A stretch of DNA of 64,000 nt from Bacteroidales bacterium (GTDB lineage Bacteria; Bacteroidota; Bacteroidia; Bacteroidales; P3). A program made the position numbers and the translations under genes. The notes beneath the pieces were generated by a model. That model did no database searches. It was not told the origin of the DNA and saw only the letters and a list, made by a program, of their open reading frames with translations. The stretch covers positions 1 to 64,000 of the forward strand of contig JAKVOZ010000009.1 of NCBI GenBank assembly GCA_022482545.1, in the 5' to 3' direction. Position 1 is the stretch's first letter. Each line of letters begins with the position of its first letter. This document shows, piece by piece, positions 25,106-34,180 of this stretch.

Positions 25106-25813
25106 ATGAAAAAGAGCAATATAATTTTAGTAGCGATAGTAATGATATCAACAATAATAGGATGTACTTCATGCAAAAGCATACAAGAATCAACGTTTCA
25201 TTCAGATTATCAAAATCCAAACTTATTGCCAAGGCTTACATGTTGGATAGATCAACCTTCTTTTGAAAATGCTTATGGAGCAAATTCTTATTCTGTTAAA
25301 CCTTCTAACGACCTTGAACATCCTTATGGACTTACAGAAACACCTTATGGTAAAGGCGTATATGAAGTTACAGATAAAACTAAGTTATATACAGCCGAGA
25401 AACGCATTCAAGATGCTGCTAACATATTAGTTTATGATGTTAATGAAAATATTTGCGATCCAACAACAAGACGAGCAGGTAATATAGTACTTAGAGCAGG
25501 TAACATTTATTGTAAAAACAATTACAAATGGTCGTGGCTTTCTGGTTTTACACTTGGAATATTCAATGCAATGGGAATGACAATGTGTTCTAATACTACT
25601 GAATTAGAAGTAATAGTAGAGATTTATGATACACGAAATAATCTTGTTGCAAAATTTAATGAAAGAGGTTATTCTAAACAACAGATGGCTGCATATCATG
25701 GTTATTATGAATTTCAAAGACGAGCAGGAGCATTGGCTTTGGAAGATGGATTGATGAAGATAAAAGAACTTATCAATCGTGATTATAATATGATTAACGC
25801 AAAATTAAAATAA
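25106..25813 (+). CDS. putative lipoprotein of unknown function
   Basis: The 235-residue product begins with a hydrophobic signal ending IIGCTSCK, a plausible lipobox with Cys near 20. The mature part is globular, with a short hydrophobic stretch near 145-157 (WLSGFTLGIFNAMGMTM) and a conserved-looking ETPYGKGVYEVTDKTKL segment. No family is recognised. It has its own promoter element and precedes the PorP/OmpA pair, so an envelope role is likely. Confidence 0.7.
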   Translation: MKKSNIILVAIVMISTIIGCTSCKSIQESTFHSDYQNPNLLPRLTCWIDQPSFENAYGANSYSVKPSNDLEHPYGLTETPYGKGVYEVTDKTKLYTAEKRIQDAANILVYDVNENICDPTTRRAGNIVLRAGNIYCKNNYKWSWLSGFTLGIFNAMGMTMCSNTTELEVIVEIYDTRNNLVAKFNERGYSKQQMAAYHGYYEFQRRAGALALEDGLMKIKELINRDYNMINAKLK

Positions 25814-25878
25814 TAATTTTTTTATTTAATTATTGTCTTTTCAAATAGAATTAGTAGGAAATAATGAAATAAGGTGAA

Positions 25879-26877
25879 GTGAATACAAAAAGAAAAATGG
25901 TATGTGTTGTTGTCTTTTTTCTATTATCAACAATAGGAAAAGCACAAGATATTCATTTTTCTTCTATTAACGCAAATCCAATGTTTATTAATCCAGCCAC
26001 AACAGGATTTATGAGTCAAATGTTTAGAATATCAACAATATATAGAAATCAATGGTCAAGTGTTTCTGATGGATATAATACCTTTTTAACATCAGTAGAA
26101 TATAAGCCATTTGTATCGTATAAAGATAGGTATGGAATAGGGGTAGGGATAGATTTTGTTAATGATATTGCTGGAACATTAAGTTATGGTGAAAGAGATA
26201 TTTCTGCAAGTATGTCTTTTTTCTTTGCTTTGGATAGAGAGAAAAAATATTATCTTTCATTAGGATTAAAAGCACAACGAAGAAACTATGGTTATGATAT
26301 GAAAAATGCAGACTTTTCGCAAGATGAGAATAATAACGAGGTAGTGCTTTTAGAGAATTTAAATGTATTTAATCTTTCTGGTGGTTTGTTTTGGCAATAT
26401 ACTCCACAAGAAAATACCTCTTTGCAAATAGGCTTTTCTTGTTTTAATATTAATCAACCAAGTTTATCGTTCTTTAAAAACACAGATATTATTCTTCATC
26501 GTAGATATGTTCTTTCATCATCTTTTGTTTTTTCTTGCAATGATAAACTCTCATTACGACCACAAGCATTTTATCAAAACCAATACAAAAATAATGAAAT
26601 AATATTAGGAAGTGATTTAATAGTTAATTTGAGTGATGCAGTATTTACTACACAAAACATAAGCGTTGGAATGTATTACAGAAACAATGATGCTATTATT
26701 ATTTCGTCTAAATATAAATATAACAATTTTTTAGCAGGACTTTCTTATGATATAAACCTTTCTAAACTCAATAAAGTTTCTCATACTTACGGAGGAGTAG
26801 AGTTATGGTTGTCTTACGCATTCAGTCCTATTAGTAGTAAACGAATAAATACAAAAATACCATGTCCAACATTTTAA
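25879..26877 (+). CDS. PorP/SprF family type IX secretion-associated outer-membrane protein
   Basis: The 332-residue protein has a signal peptide and the family hallmark QDIHFSSINANPMFINPATTGFM near the mature N-terminus, followed by repeated amphipathic strands (YRNQWSSV, YGIGVGIDFVND, GLKAQRRNYGYD) of a beta-barrel. Family members sit in the outer membrane and assist type IX secretion or gliding proteins. The start is GTG 25879; ATG 25897 would also give an intact signal peptide. It overlaps the OmpA-like gene by 16 bp, the usual pairing in Bacteroidota. Confidence 0.9.
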   Translation: MNTKRKMVCVVVFFLLSTIGKAQDIHFSSINANPMFINPATTGFMSQMFRISTIYRNQWSSVSDGYNTFLTSVEYKPFVSYKDRYGIGVGIDFVNDIAGTLSYGERDISASMSFFFALDREKKYYLSLGLKAQRRNYGYDMKNADFSQDENNNEVVLLENLNVFNLSGGLFWQYTPQENTSLQIGFSCFNINQPSLSFFKNTDIILHRRYVLSSSFVFSCNDKLSLRPQAFYQNQYKNNEIILGSDLIVNLSDAVFTTQNISVGMYYRNNDAIIISSKYKYNNFLAGLSYDINLSKLNKVSHTYGGVELWLSYAFSPISSKRINTKIPCPTF

Positions 26878-28826
26878 AAACATTAATAATATCAATAACC
26901 TTACTAACTTTTTCTTTTCAAGGGTATTCTCAGCAAAAGTACGCACGAGAGTATGAAAGAGAAGGTGATAAATCTATGAATAAACAAGACTATAATCAAG
27001 CATTGGATTATTATATACTTGGAAGAAAATTTGTTAAAAAAGATTTAAACCTTATATATAAATGTGGTGAAGCATGTTTGATGATGAAAAACTATGATAA
27101 GGCAGAATATTGGTATCAAAAAGTGTTGATAGAAAATGACACAAATAACATTAACGAAATGTTTCCTTATCTTTACCTTCATCTTGCAAAGGCATCTATA
27201 TCAAATGGCAACATAATTCAAGCACAGAGTTTTCTTAATACTTGTCTTTTGGATTGTAATGATATAAATATAAGAAAAGAAGTTAAGAATGAATTGAATA
27301 AAATTGATTGGATAATTGATAATGATAAAGAAAAACTATTCCTTATAACTAATCTTGGAAAGAACGTTAATACAGAAACATCACAAACAGCAAGTTATAT
27401 TCTAAAAGATAGCATACTAATTTTTACAACACCAGAATTTAAGACAAAGAAAGATAGTGAGGGTAAAACATATTATACAGATATTTATAATCAAATCTAT
27501 TTTAGTTTTATAGATGATTATTATTATACACCAGCAAAGCGGTTGGATTGGGGCAAAATAAATAAAAAGAAAACAAATTGTTCGGACCTATTCTTTGATA
27601 CACTTACTTCAACGGCATATTTCACATACACAAAAACAAAGAATAATAAGGATTTGAGTCAGATTTATTATTCTAAACAAGAGAACAATCAATGGAGTAA
27701 GCCTAAACCTTTTTTGCCGACAATGGATAAAGAATCAAATAATACAAATCCTGTTATTGCAAGAAAAAATAATGAAGCAGTTATGTATTTTGCATCAGAC
27801 AGAAAAGGTGGGTTTGGAAAGATGGATTTGTGGTACGTAGATTTAAATAACGAAAAAGCAAAGCCTGTCAATCTTGGAAGTACAATAAATACAACAGGAA
27901 ATGAGATAACACCTTTTTATTATAATGATGATGAAGAACTATATTTTTCTTCTGATACTCATTATGGTTTTGGTGGCTTTGATATATTTCGTAGTGATGG
28001 TTGGCTAACAAGATGGACAACACCAGAAAACCTTAAAAAACCAATAAACTCTTCTGCTAATGATGTTTATCCTTTCATAACAGATAGTGATAATGAAGGT
28101 TATTTTACTTCTAATCGTCCAAGTGAAAATAATGTAGATAATAAGACATGTTGTAATGATTTATATCGTTTTAATAGTAAAGCACCACAAGAACCAACAA
28201 TACAAATAATTAAGGAAAAGATAAAATTTAATCCAGCATTTGACCTTCCAATAGCATTGTATTTTCATAACGATTCGCCTGATAATGGAAGTGATAGCAA
28301 AACAACAAAAGCCTCATATGAAGATTGTTTTAAATTATATCTTACTCTTGCTAATCAATATAAAGCGAACAGAACAAAAGGTCTTGATGATAGTTTGGCA
28401 AATATAGAGATAAAAAATGTTGATGAATTTATTGAAACTAAGATAAAAAAGAACTATAATAAACTTAATGATGCTTTGGAGTATGTCTTGGAGCAATTGA
28501 AAAATGGAAAGAATGTAACAATACAGATACGTGGATATTCATCTTCATTATATGATATTCTTTACAATTATAATCTTTCAGAGAGAAGAATAGTAAGTGT
28601 GGAGAATTATATGAGGAATTGGAATAATGGGCAATTGAAACCATATATGGATAGTTTGGCAGAAGATAATTTTCATAGATTAGAAGTAGTGCATCTTGCT
28701 ATGGGAAAATTGCAATCAACATCACCCAATCCAGATAATATAGAAGCAAAACGTAAATCTATTTATTTGGAGCAATCAATGGAAGAAAGAAGAATAGAGA
28801 TAAAAGTAGTACAAATTCGTAATTAA
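26862..28826 (+). CDS. OmpA-family protein with TPR and WD40-like (PD40) repeats
   Basis: The 654-residue exported protein has a signal peptide (1-24), TPR-like helices (about 25-150, YAREYEREGDKSMNKQDYNQALDYY-type), PD40 beta-propeller repeats (about 290-420, e.g. MYFASDRKGGFGKMDLW and LYFSSDTHYGFGGFDIF) and a C-terminal OmpA-like peptidoglycan-binding domain (about 500-654). This layout is that of PorE/SprF-linked OmpA proteins, which tie type IX or gliding complexes to the cell wall. It overlaps the preceding PorP/SprF gene by 16 bp. The gene is followed by a strong inverted repeat. Confidence 0.88.
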   Translation: MSNILKTLIISITLLTFSFQGYSQQKYAREYEREGDKSMNKQDYNQALDYYILGRKFVKKDLNLIYKCGEACLMMKNYDKAEYWYQKVLIENDTNNINEMFPYLYLHLAKASISNGNIIQAQSFLNTCLLDCNDINIRKEVKNELNKIDWIIDNDKEKLFLITNLGKNVNTETSQTASYILKDSILIFTTPEFKTKKDSEGKTYYTDIYNQIYFSFIDDYYYTPAKRLDWGKINKKKTNCSDLFFDTLTSTAYFTYTKTKNNKDLSQIYYSKQENNQWSKPKPFLPTMDKESNNTNPVIARKNNEAVMYFASDRKGGFGKMDLWYVDLNNEKAKPVNLGSTINTTGNEITPFYYNDDEELYFSSDTHYGFGGFDIFRSDGWLTRWTTPENLKKPINSSANDVYPFITDSDNEGYFTSNRPSENNVDNKTCCNDLYRFNSKAPQEPTIQIIKEKIKFNPAFDLPIALYFHNDSPDNGSDSKTTKASYEDCFKLYLTLANQYKANRTKGLDDSLANIEIKNVDEFIETKIKKNYNKLNDALEYVLEQLKNGKNVTIQIRGYSSSLYDILYNYNLSERRIVSVENYMRNWNNGQLKPYMDSLAEDNFHRLEVVHLAMGKLQSTSPNPDNIEAKRKSIYLEQSMEERRIEIKVVQIRN

Positions 28827-28848
28827 GCAATAATAAATGGATTATGTT

Positions 28849-28895
28849 GGTAAGCACCGACTAGTATTTATACTAACGCAAATTAGTTCTTTATT
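28849..28895 (-). repeat. short dispersed element, inverted copy
   Basis: On the minus strand AATAAAGAACTAATTTGCGTTAG is followed 11 bp later by GTCGGTGCTTACC, matching the element at 5582-5631 position by position apart from the loop changes. Confidence 0.6.
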
Positions 28896-28961
28896 CTAAT
28901 AAAATAGAATCAAAAGACATTTGAATAGTTTTTGATTCTATTTTATTAGAATAAAGAACTA
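28884..28961. terminator. 32-bp perfect inverted repeat after the OmpA-like gene
   Basis: Arms 28884-28915 and 28930-28961 are exactly complementary over 32 bp with a 14-nt loop. Both arms are built of the 21-bp-family words (TTCTTTATTCTAATAAAATAG and its complement). The position after 28826 suggests a terminator, possibly bidirectional; alternatively it is a site of repeat expansion. Confidence 0.6.
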
Positions 28962-28997
28962 TTTTACTGGAATCAAAAGACATTTAAAGAATAATAG
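28961..28997. repeat. 21-bp-family repeat units continuing the inverted repeat
   Basis: After the right arm the series continues with ATTTTACTGGAAT, CAAAAGACA and ATTTAAAG before decaying into unique sequence. Confidence 0.6.
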
Positions 28998-29240
28998 ATT
29001 AAAGAATAAGTAAAACTTTTAAAGTAATAACAAATATTATGAATAAAAAATTATAAACTTTTCAATGTGAATAAAATTTTTGTTTTTTTTATGCCAAAAA
29101 AATACCTAAAATAGATTCTGAATAATTAAAGTAATTATAAATTAAATTGTTATAAAATAGAGTTTGAAAAAACGCAAAAATAAAAAAAACTTCTTTTTAA
29201 TTTTTTTTTATTAAAAAAAAGTTTTATATTGCCACCCAAA

Positions 29241-29340
29241 AATAAGGAAAAGAGAGTAGAGTAAGGACAAAGCAAAGAAAATCAATACTAATAGAAGGAA
29301 AAAAAGGATAGAAAAAAAGAATAAGAGACGAAAGAGGGGC
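29241..29340 (+). other. polypurine tract before dnaA
   Basis: By direct count 85 of 100 bases on this strand are A or G, including AGAAGGAAAAAAAGGATAG and GAGACGAAAGAGGGG. It directly follows a run of T and A blocks and a TATATTGC promoter-like sequence near 29226. The role is unknown; it might be a leader transcript segment or a duplex-unwinding region. Confidence 0.4.
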
Positions 29341-29405
29341 ATTTTTATAAAAAACTTTTTGAATTATGCAAAAAAAAAATAAAAAAAATTAAAAGAATAA
29401 ATTTG

Positions 29406-29413
29406 TAAATTTG
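29406..29413 (+). promoter_or_regulatory. promoter -7 element TAAATTTG for dnaA
   Basis: TAAATTTGC lies 33 bp before the dnaA ATG. Confidence 0.55.
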
Positions 29414-29445
29414 CTAACGTAAAAAATTAACGAATTATTAACAAA

Positions 29446-30882
29446 ATGGAAATTAGTAACGATTGTAAGCAAGTGTGGGATAGATGCTTGGCATTTATAA
29501 AAGATAATTTGCCAGAAGTGATTTTTGAGACTTGGTTTCGTCCAATAGAAGCTGTGTCTTTAAAAGATGAAGAATTGACAATAAAAGTTCCAAGCCTATA
29601 TTTCTACGAGTGGATAGAAGCTCATTATATTAAATTATTAGAAGGTGCAATAAAAAAAGAGATAGGACCTAATGCTAAATTATTATATAGAGCAGATATA
29701 GATAAAAATTCTCCTGTTGGTTCGTCTGTTATTCCTTCATTTAATAAGGATATAACAAATAATCCAATGAAACCAGCTCCTGTAATAATTAATGATTCAA
29801 ATGTGAAAGAAATTCCAAATCCTTTTATTATACCAGGATTGAGAAAAATAAAGATAGATTCACAATTAAATGAAAACTATTCTTTTGATAATTTTGTTGA
29901 AGGACCATGTAATCAATTAGCAAGATGTGCAGGATATGCTGTTGCACAAAATCCTGGCAAAACACCATATAATCCTTTATTAATTTTTTCTTCTGTTGGC
30001 TTAGGTAAAACACATTTGGCTCATGCAATAGGATTGGAAACGAAAAGATTACATCCAGACCAAACAGTATTATATATTAGTGCTGAACAATTCTTTCAAC
30101 AATTTATTGATGCGAGTAAAAATAAAACAGGCAGTGATTTTCTTCAATTCTATCAAAGAATGGTTGATGTGTTAATAATTGATGATATCCAGTTGTTGAT
30201 GAATAAAGAAAAGACACAAGAGATATTTTTTCAAGTATTTAATGGTTTGCATGCAATGGGCAAACAGATAATAATAACATCAGATAAATCACCAGCAGAA
30301 ATATCAGGACTTCAGCCAAGAGTACTTTCAAGATTGAAATGGGGAATGAGCGCTGAATTACAAGTGCCAGATGTTAATACTCGTATAAAAATAATAAAGA
30401 AGAAAATATATAATGATGGAATACAAATGCCAGAAGATGTTATAGAATATTTGGCATATAACGTTAATACATCAATAAGAGAATTAGAAGGAGCATTGAT
30501 TTCTATTTTAGCACAATCTTCAATAAGTAAGAAAGAAATAACAATAGAACTTGCTCGTCAAATGGTAGATAAATTTGTTAAGAGCAATACAAGAGAGATA
30601 ACAATAGAATATATACAAAAGATTGTTTGTGATTATTTTGATATAACGATGGAAAAAATGTTATCAAACACAAGAAAAGGAGATATTGTTGCTGCTCGTC
30701 ATATATCAATGTATCTTGCAAGGAAACTAACAAAAGCATCTCTTGTTACAATAGGAATGAAATGTGGAAACAAAGACCACGCAACTGTTCTTCATGCATG
30801 CAAATCAATATCTAATTCTTGTGAAACAAATAAAAGTTTCCGTATAGATGTTGAAGAAATAGAAAAAAGAATAGTGAATTAA
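29446..30882 (+). CDS. dnaA: chromosomal replication initiator DnaA
   Basis: The 478-residue AAA+ protein binds DnaA boxes and opens the origin. Domain I (about 1-85, CLAFIKDNLPEVIFETWFRPI) is followed by a linker, the AAA+ domain with Walker A SSVGLGKTHLAHAIG (about 183-197) and Walker B VDVLIIDDIQLL, and the C-terminal DNA-binding domain with the signature CGNKDHATVLHACK (about 444-457). The sensor/arginine-finger segment is present (SGLQPRVLSRLKWG). Normal length. The 619-bp spacer before it is unusually long for this dense region. Confidence 0.98.
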   Translation: MEISNDCKQVWDRCLAFIKDNLPEVIFETWFRPIEAVSLKDEELTIKVPSLYFYEWIEAHYIKLLEGAIKKEIGPNAKLLYRADIDKNSPVGSSVIPSFNKDITNNPMKPAPVIINDSNVKEIPNPFIIPGLRKIKIDSQLNENYSFDNFVEGPCNQLARCAGYAVAQNPGKTPYNPLLIFSSVGLGKTHLAHAIGLETKRLHPDQTVLYISAEQFFQQFIDASKNKTGSDFLQFYQRMVDVLIIDDIQLLMNKEKTQEIFFQVFNGLHAMGKQIIITSDKSPAEISGLQPRVLSRLKWGMSAELQVPDVNTRIKIIKKKIYNDGIQMPEDVIEYLAYNVNTSIRELEGALISILAQSSISKKEITIELARQMVDKFVKSNTREITIEYIQKIVCDYFDITMEKMLSNTRKGDIVAARHISMYLARKLTKASLVTIGMKCGNKDHATVLHACKSISNSCETNKSFRIDVEEIEKRIVN

Positions 30883-30918
30883 AAAGAATAAGTAAATTTA
30901 TTAATAAATGAAATAAAT

Positions 30919-32604
30919 ATGGATATATTATTGACCGTTCTTGGTTTATTAGGAGCATTAGGAATGTTTTTGTATGGAATGACGATAATGAGTGATTCTC
31001 TACAAAAGATAGCAGGAGACAAATTAAGAGTACTATTAACCAAGATGACTTCTAATAGATTTAGAGGCATATTAACTGGAATAGGTATAACAAGTGTGAT
31101 ACAAGCATCTGCTGCAACAATAGTAATGGTAGTTAGTTTTGTTAATGCAGGATTAATTTCACTTCCGGGAGCAATATCTATAATCATGGGAGCAAACATA
31201 GGAACAACAGTAACAGCATGGATAGTTTCTTTGTTGGGATTTAAAGTTTCTATTGTCGCATTTTCTTTGCCACTTATAGCAATTGCTACTCCATTAATGT
31301 TTACTAAAAAATATAAAGTATTGGGAACTTTCATCATAGGGTTCTCTTTGCTTTTTTATGGCTTAGGTCTTTTGCAAGCACAAGTACCAGATTTTACACA
31401 ACCACAATATGCTTCTGTTCTTGAAGTAGTAGGAAAACTATCAAATTATGGATATGGTTCTATTTTGTTGTTTGTTCTTATTGGTACAATAGTAACAGTT
31501 GTTATTCAATCTTCTTCTGCAATGATGGCAGTAACATTAGTTATGTGCAGTAAAGGATTGATAAGTTTTGAGATGGCTTGTGTTTTGTGTCTTGGAGAAA
31601 ACATAGGAACAACAATAACAGCAAATATTGCAGCAATAGTAGCAAACAAGACAGCCAAACGTGCTGCAAGAGCTCATACATTATTTAATATCACAGGTGT
31701 TATATGGATTTTGATATTGTTTAAACCAGTAATTTATCTTCTTTCACATTTCGTTATGGCATTGGGAGGAACAAACCCATTAATACCAACAGCAGCATCA
31801 ATTCCAATTGCTTTATCTTGTTTTCATAGTTTCTTTAATATAGCAAATACTGCAATTCTTGTATGGTTTATTCCAACAATAATTAAGATTCTTAACAAGA
31901 TGGTACCAGAAGGAGATGATGAGGAAGAATTTCGTTTAAAATATATAAATAATGGATTGATTTCTTCTGGCGAGATAGCACTTGAACCAGCAAAGAAAGA
32001 GATAGAAGTTTTTTCAAGAAGAGTTGTGAGAATGTTTGAGTTTATTCCAGAATTATTAGTATTGAAAAACGATAAAGAGTTCAATGCACTAACAGAGCGA
32101 ACGAAGAAATATGAGGAGATAACAGATAGAATGGAAGTTGAGATTGCGGGTTATTTGACAAAGGTTGCAGAGAATGGATTATCAAAGAGCGGTTCTATGC
32201 AAGTGGAGTCAATGCTTAGAATAGTAGATAACTTAGAGAGTATTGGAGATAGTTGTTATCAGTTGTCTTTGTCAATAGAAAGTAAGAACAAACAGCATGT
32301 ATGGTTTTCGCAACATCTAAGAGATAATATCTTTCAAATGTTTGATTTAATTAGGGCGGCATTGGCAGAAATGAATGATAATCTTTCAGAAAATTATTTA
32401 ATGGTTAAAGGACAGAGAGCAGAAGAAATTGAAAATAATATAAATAATTTTAGAGATAAGTTGCGTGAGGAACATACGGAAGCAATAAAAAATAATGAAT
32501 ATTCTTATCAAACAGGAATAGTTTATAGTAATTTTTATGCTCAATTAGAGAAATTAGCAGATTTTGCAATCAATGTAACTCAGGCAATAACAAAAAGACA
32601 ATAA
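30919..32604 (+). CDS. Na/Pi cotransporter family protein with PhoU-like tail
   Basis: The 561-residue membrane protein has two inverted Na_Pi_cotrans repeats with the QSSSA-type motifs: TSVIQASAATIVMV (about 55-68) and TVVIQSSSAMMAVTL (about 190-205), each followed by MGANIGTTVTA or LGENIGTTITA. Eight or so membrane helices span about 5-330, and a cytosolic PhoU-like helical domain follows (about 345-560). It imports phosphate or a related anion with sodium. It starts 36 bp after dnaA, with no functional link evident. Confidence 0.93.
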   Translation: MDILLTVLGLLGALGMFLYGMTIMSDSLQKIAGDKLRVLLTKMTSNRFRGILTGIGITSVIQASAATIVMVVSFVNAGLISLPGAISIIMGANIGTTVTAWIVSLLGFKVSIVAFSLPLIAIATPLMFTKKYKVLGTFIIGFSLLFYGLGLLQAQVPDFTQPQYASVLEVVGKLSNYGYGSILLFVLIGTIVTVVIQSSSAMMAVTLVMCSKGLISFEMACVLCLGENIGTTITANIAAIVANKTAKRAARAHTLFNITGVIWILILFKPVIYLLSHFVMALGGTNPLIPTAASIPIALSCFHSFFNIANTAILVWFIPTIIKILNKMVPEGDDEEEFRLKYINNGLISSGEIALEPAKKEIEVFSRRVVRMFEFIPELLVLKNDKEFNALTERTKKYEEITDRMEVEIAGYLTKVAENGLSKSGSMQVESMLRIVDNLESIGDSCYQLSLSIESKNKQHVWFSQHLRDNIFQMFDLIRAALAEMNDNLSENYLMVKGQRAEEIENNINNFRDKLREEHTEAIKNNEYSYQTGIVYSNFYAQLEKLADFAINVTQAITKRQ

Positions 32605-32641
32605 GCAATAAATCATTTATTTTCAGCGTTAAAGAACATAC

Positions 32642-32771
32642 GCAAATAAAACGAAGAGATATTTGATTATTTCTTCGTTTTATTAAAATATAATGAAGAA
32701 ATATTAAAATGGATTAAAGAACTATTTAAATGGATTCAAAAGACAGTAAAATAGAATAGCAATAGATTTAT
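32642..32771. repeat. 21-bp modular repeat array with hairpin
   Basis: AATAAAACGAAGA (32645-32657) and TCTTCGTTTTATT (32672-32684) form a 13-bp perfect hairpin 40 bp after the Na/Pi gene. Units with the words AAAGAACTA, CAAAAGACA and AGCAATAGA follow. The hairpin probably ends the upstream transcript. Confidence 0.7.
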
Positions 32772-32798
32772 ATAAGATATAAAAAACATAAAAAAGAG

Positions 32799-34178
32799 AT
32801 GAAATACGATATAGCAATTATAGGAGCAGGTCCAGGAGGATATGTTGCAGCAGTAAGAGCAGCAGAACTTGGAATGAAAGTAGCAGTAATAGAGAAAGAT
32901 AAACTTGGAGGAATATGTTTGAATTGGGGCTGTATACCAACAAAAGCATTGTTGAAATCAGCACAGGCTTATCATTATGCAGTTAAAGGTGAGGAATATG
33001 GAGTTGAAATAAGTGGAGAGATTAAGCCAAACTTTGAAAAAATGGTTCAAAGGAGTAGAGGCGTTGCTGATATGATGAATAAAGGTGTTGAGTTTTTGAT
33101 GAACAAGAACAAGATAGATGTATTTCAAGGTATTGGACATATAACAAAAGACAAAAAAATAGAAGTTTGTTGTTGTGGAAAAGATAATCAAATAGTAGAA
33201 GCAGATAAAATCATTTTAGCAACAGGAGCACATTCTCGTCAATTGCCTAATCTTTGTCAAGATGGAAAACATATAATAGGATATCAAAGAGCAATGACTT
33301 TGAAAGAACAACCAAAGACTATGCTTGTTGTTGGTAGTGGAGCAATAGGAAGTGAGTTTGCACATTTCTATCAAACAATAGGAACAGATGTAACTCTTGT
33401 TGAATTTATGCCAACAATAGTACCTAATGAAGATAAAGAAGTAGCATCAACACTTCAAAGAGTTTTCAAGAAAAATGGAATGAAAGTTTATACAGGTACA
33501 TCAGTTGAGAATGTTGAGATAAAAGATAATCAATGTGTTGTTACATTGAAAGGAAAGAAGGAAGAAACAGTTACTTGTGATGTTGTTCTCTCTGCTGTTG
33601 GAATAGAAACGAACATAAATCATTTAGGATTAGAAGACTTAAACATAGCAACAGAGAGAGGAAAAGTTGTTGTTAATGATTGGTATGAGACATCATGCAA
33701 AGGGATTTATGCAATAGGAGATATTGTTAAAGGACCAGCACTTGCTCACGTAGCATCAAAAGAAGCAATAACTTGTATTGAGCATATAAAAGGATTAGAT
33801 GTTAAACCAGTTAATTACTCAAATATTCCTGGTTGTACATATACAACACCAGAGATTGCATCAGTTGGATTAAGTGAAGATAAAGCAAAAGAACAAGGCT
33901 TTGATGTTAAGGTAGGAAAATATATGTTTATGGCATCTGGCAAAGCAACAGCAGCAGGAAACAGAGATGGTTTTGTTAAAATAGTTGTAGATAAAAATAC
34001 AGATAAAATTCTTGGTTGTAGTATGATAGGAGATAATGTTACAGAGATGATAGAAGAAATTGTTGTAGCAAGGGAAAATAATCTTACAGCAACACAAGTT
34101 CTTACAACAACGCACCCTCATCCAACAATGAGTGAAGGTGTTATGGAAGCATTATCAATGGCAGAAAAAATGAATTAG
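32799..34178 (+). CDS. lpdA: dihydrolipoyl dehydrogenase
   Basis: The 459-residue flavoprotein reoxidises dihydrolipoamide of 2-oxoacid dehydrogenase or glycine-cleavage complexes. It has the FAD motif IIGAGPGGYVAAVRAAELG (about 6-24), the redox disulfide GGICLNWGCIPTKALL (Cys41, Cys46), a second NAD motif VVGSGAIGSEFAHFY, and the C-terminal interface motif THPHPTMSEGVMEA with the catalytic His. No E1/E2 or gcv genes are nearby. rfbC follows 2 bp later. Confidence 0.96.
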   Translation: MKYDIAIIGAGPGGYVAAVRAAELGMKVAVIEKDKLGGICLNWGCIPTKALLKSAQAYHYAVKGEEYGVEISGEIKPNFEKMVQRSRGVADMMNKGVEFLMNKNKIDVFQGIGHITKDKKIEVCCCGKDNQIVEADKIILATGAHSRQLPNLCQDGKHIIGYQRAMTLKEQPKTMLVVGSGAIGSEFAHFYQTIGTDVTLVEFMPTIVPNEDKEVASTLQRVFKKNGMKVYTGTSVENVEIKDNQCVVTLKGKKEETVTCDVVLSAVGIETNINHLGLEDLNIATERGKVVVNDWYETSCKGIYAIGDIVKGPALAHVASKEAITCIEHIKGLDVKPVNYSNIPGCTYTTPEIASVGLSEDKAKEQGFDVKVGKYMFMASGKATAAGNRDGFVKIVVDKNTDKILGCSMIGDNVTEMIEEIVVARENNLTATQVLTTTHPHPTMSEGVMEALSMAEKMN

Positions 34179-34180
34179 TA

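Larger units (their letters stand above)
28827..29445. other. 619-bp spacer upstream of dnaA, possible origin region
   Basis: No gene is seen. It contains a dispersed element (28849-28895), a 32-bp perfect inverted repeat (28884-28961), 21-bp repeats to 28997, a very AT-rich stretch with long A and T runs (29080-29230), a polypurine tract (29241-29340) and the dnaA promoter element. One exact DnaA-box-type sequence TTATTCACA lies at 29066-29074 (minus strand). An origin is possible by position, but a single box is not enough to call it. Confidence 0.5.

Noticed and set aside
29066-29074. Origin of replication called from a DnaA box
   Set aside because: Only one TTATTCACA was found in the 619-bp spacer. 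One 9-mer is expected by chance in AT-rich DNA, so only a possibility is recorded.
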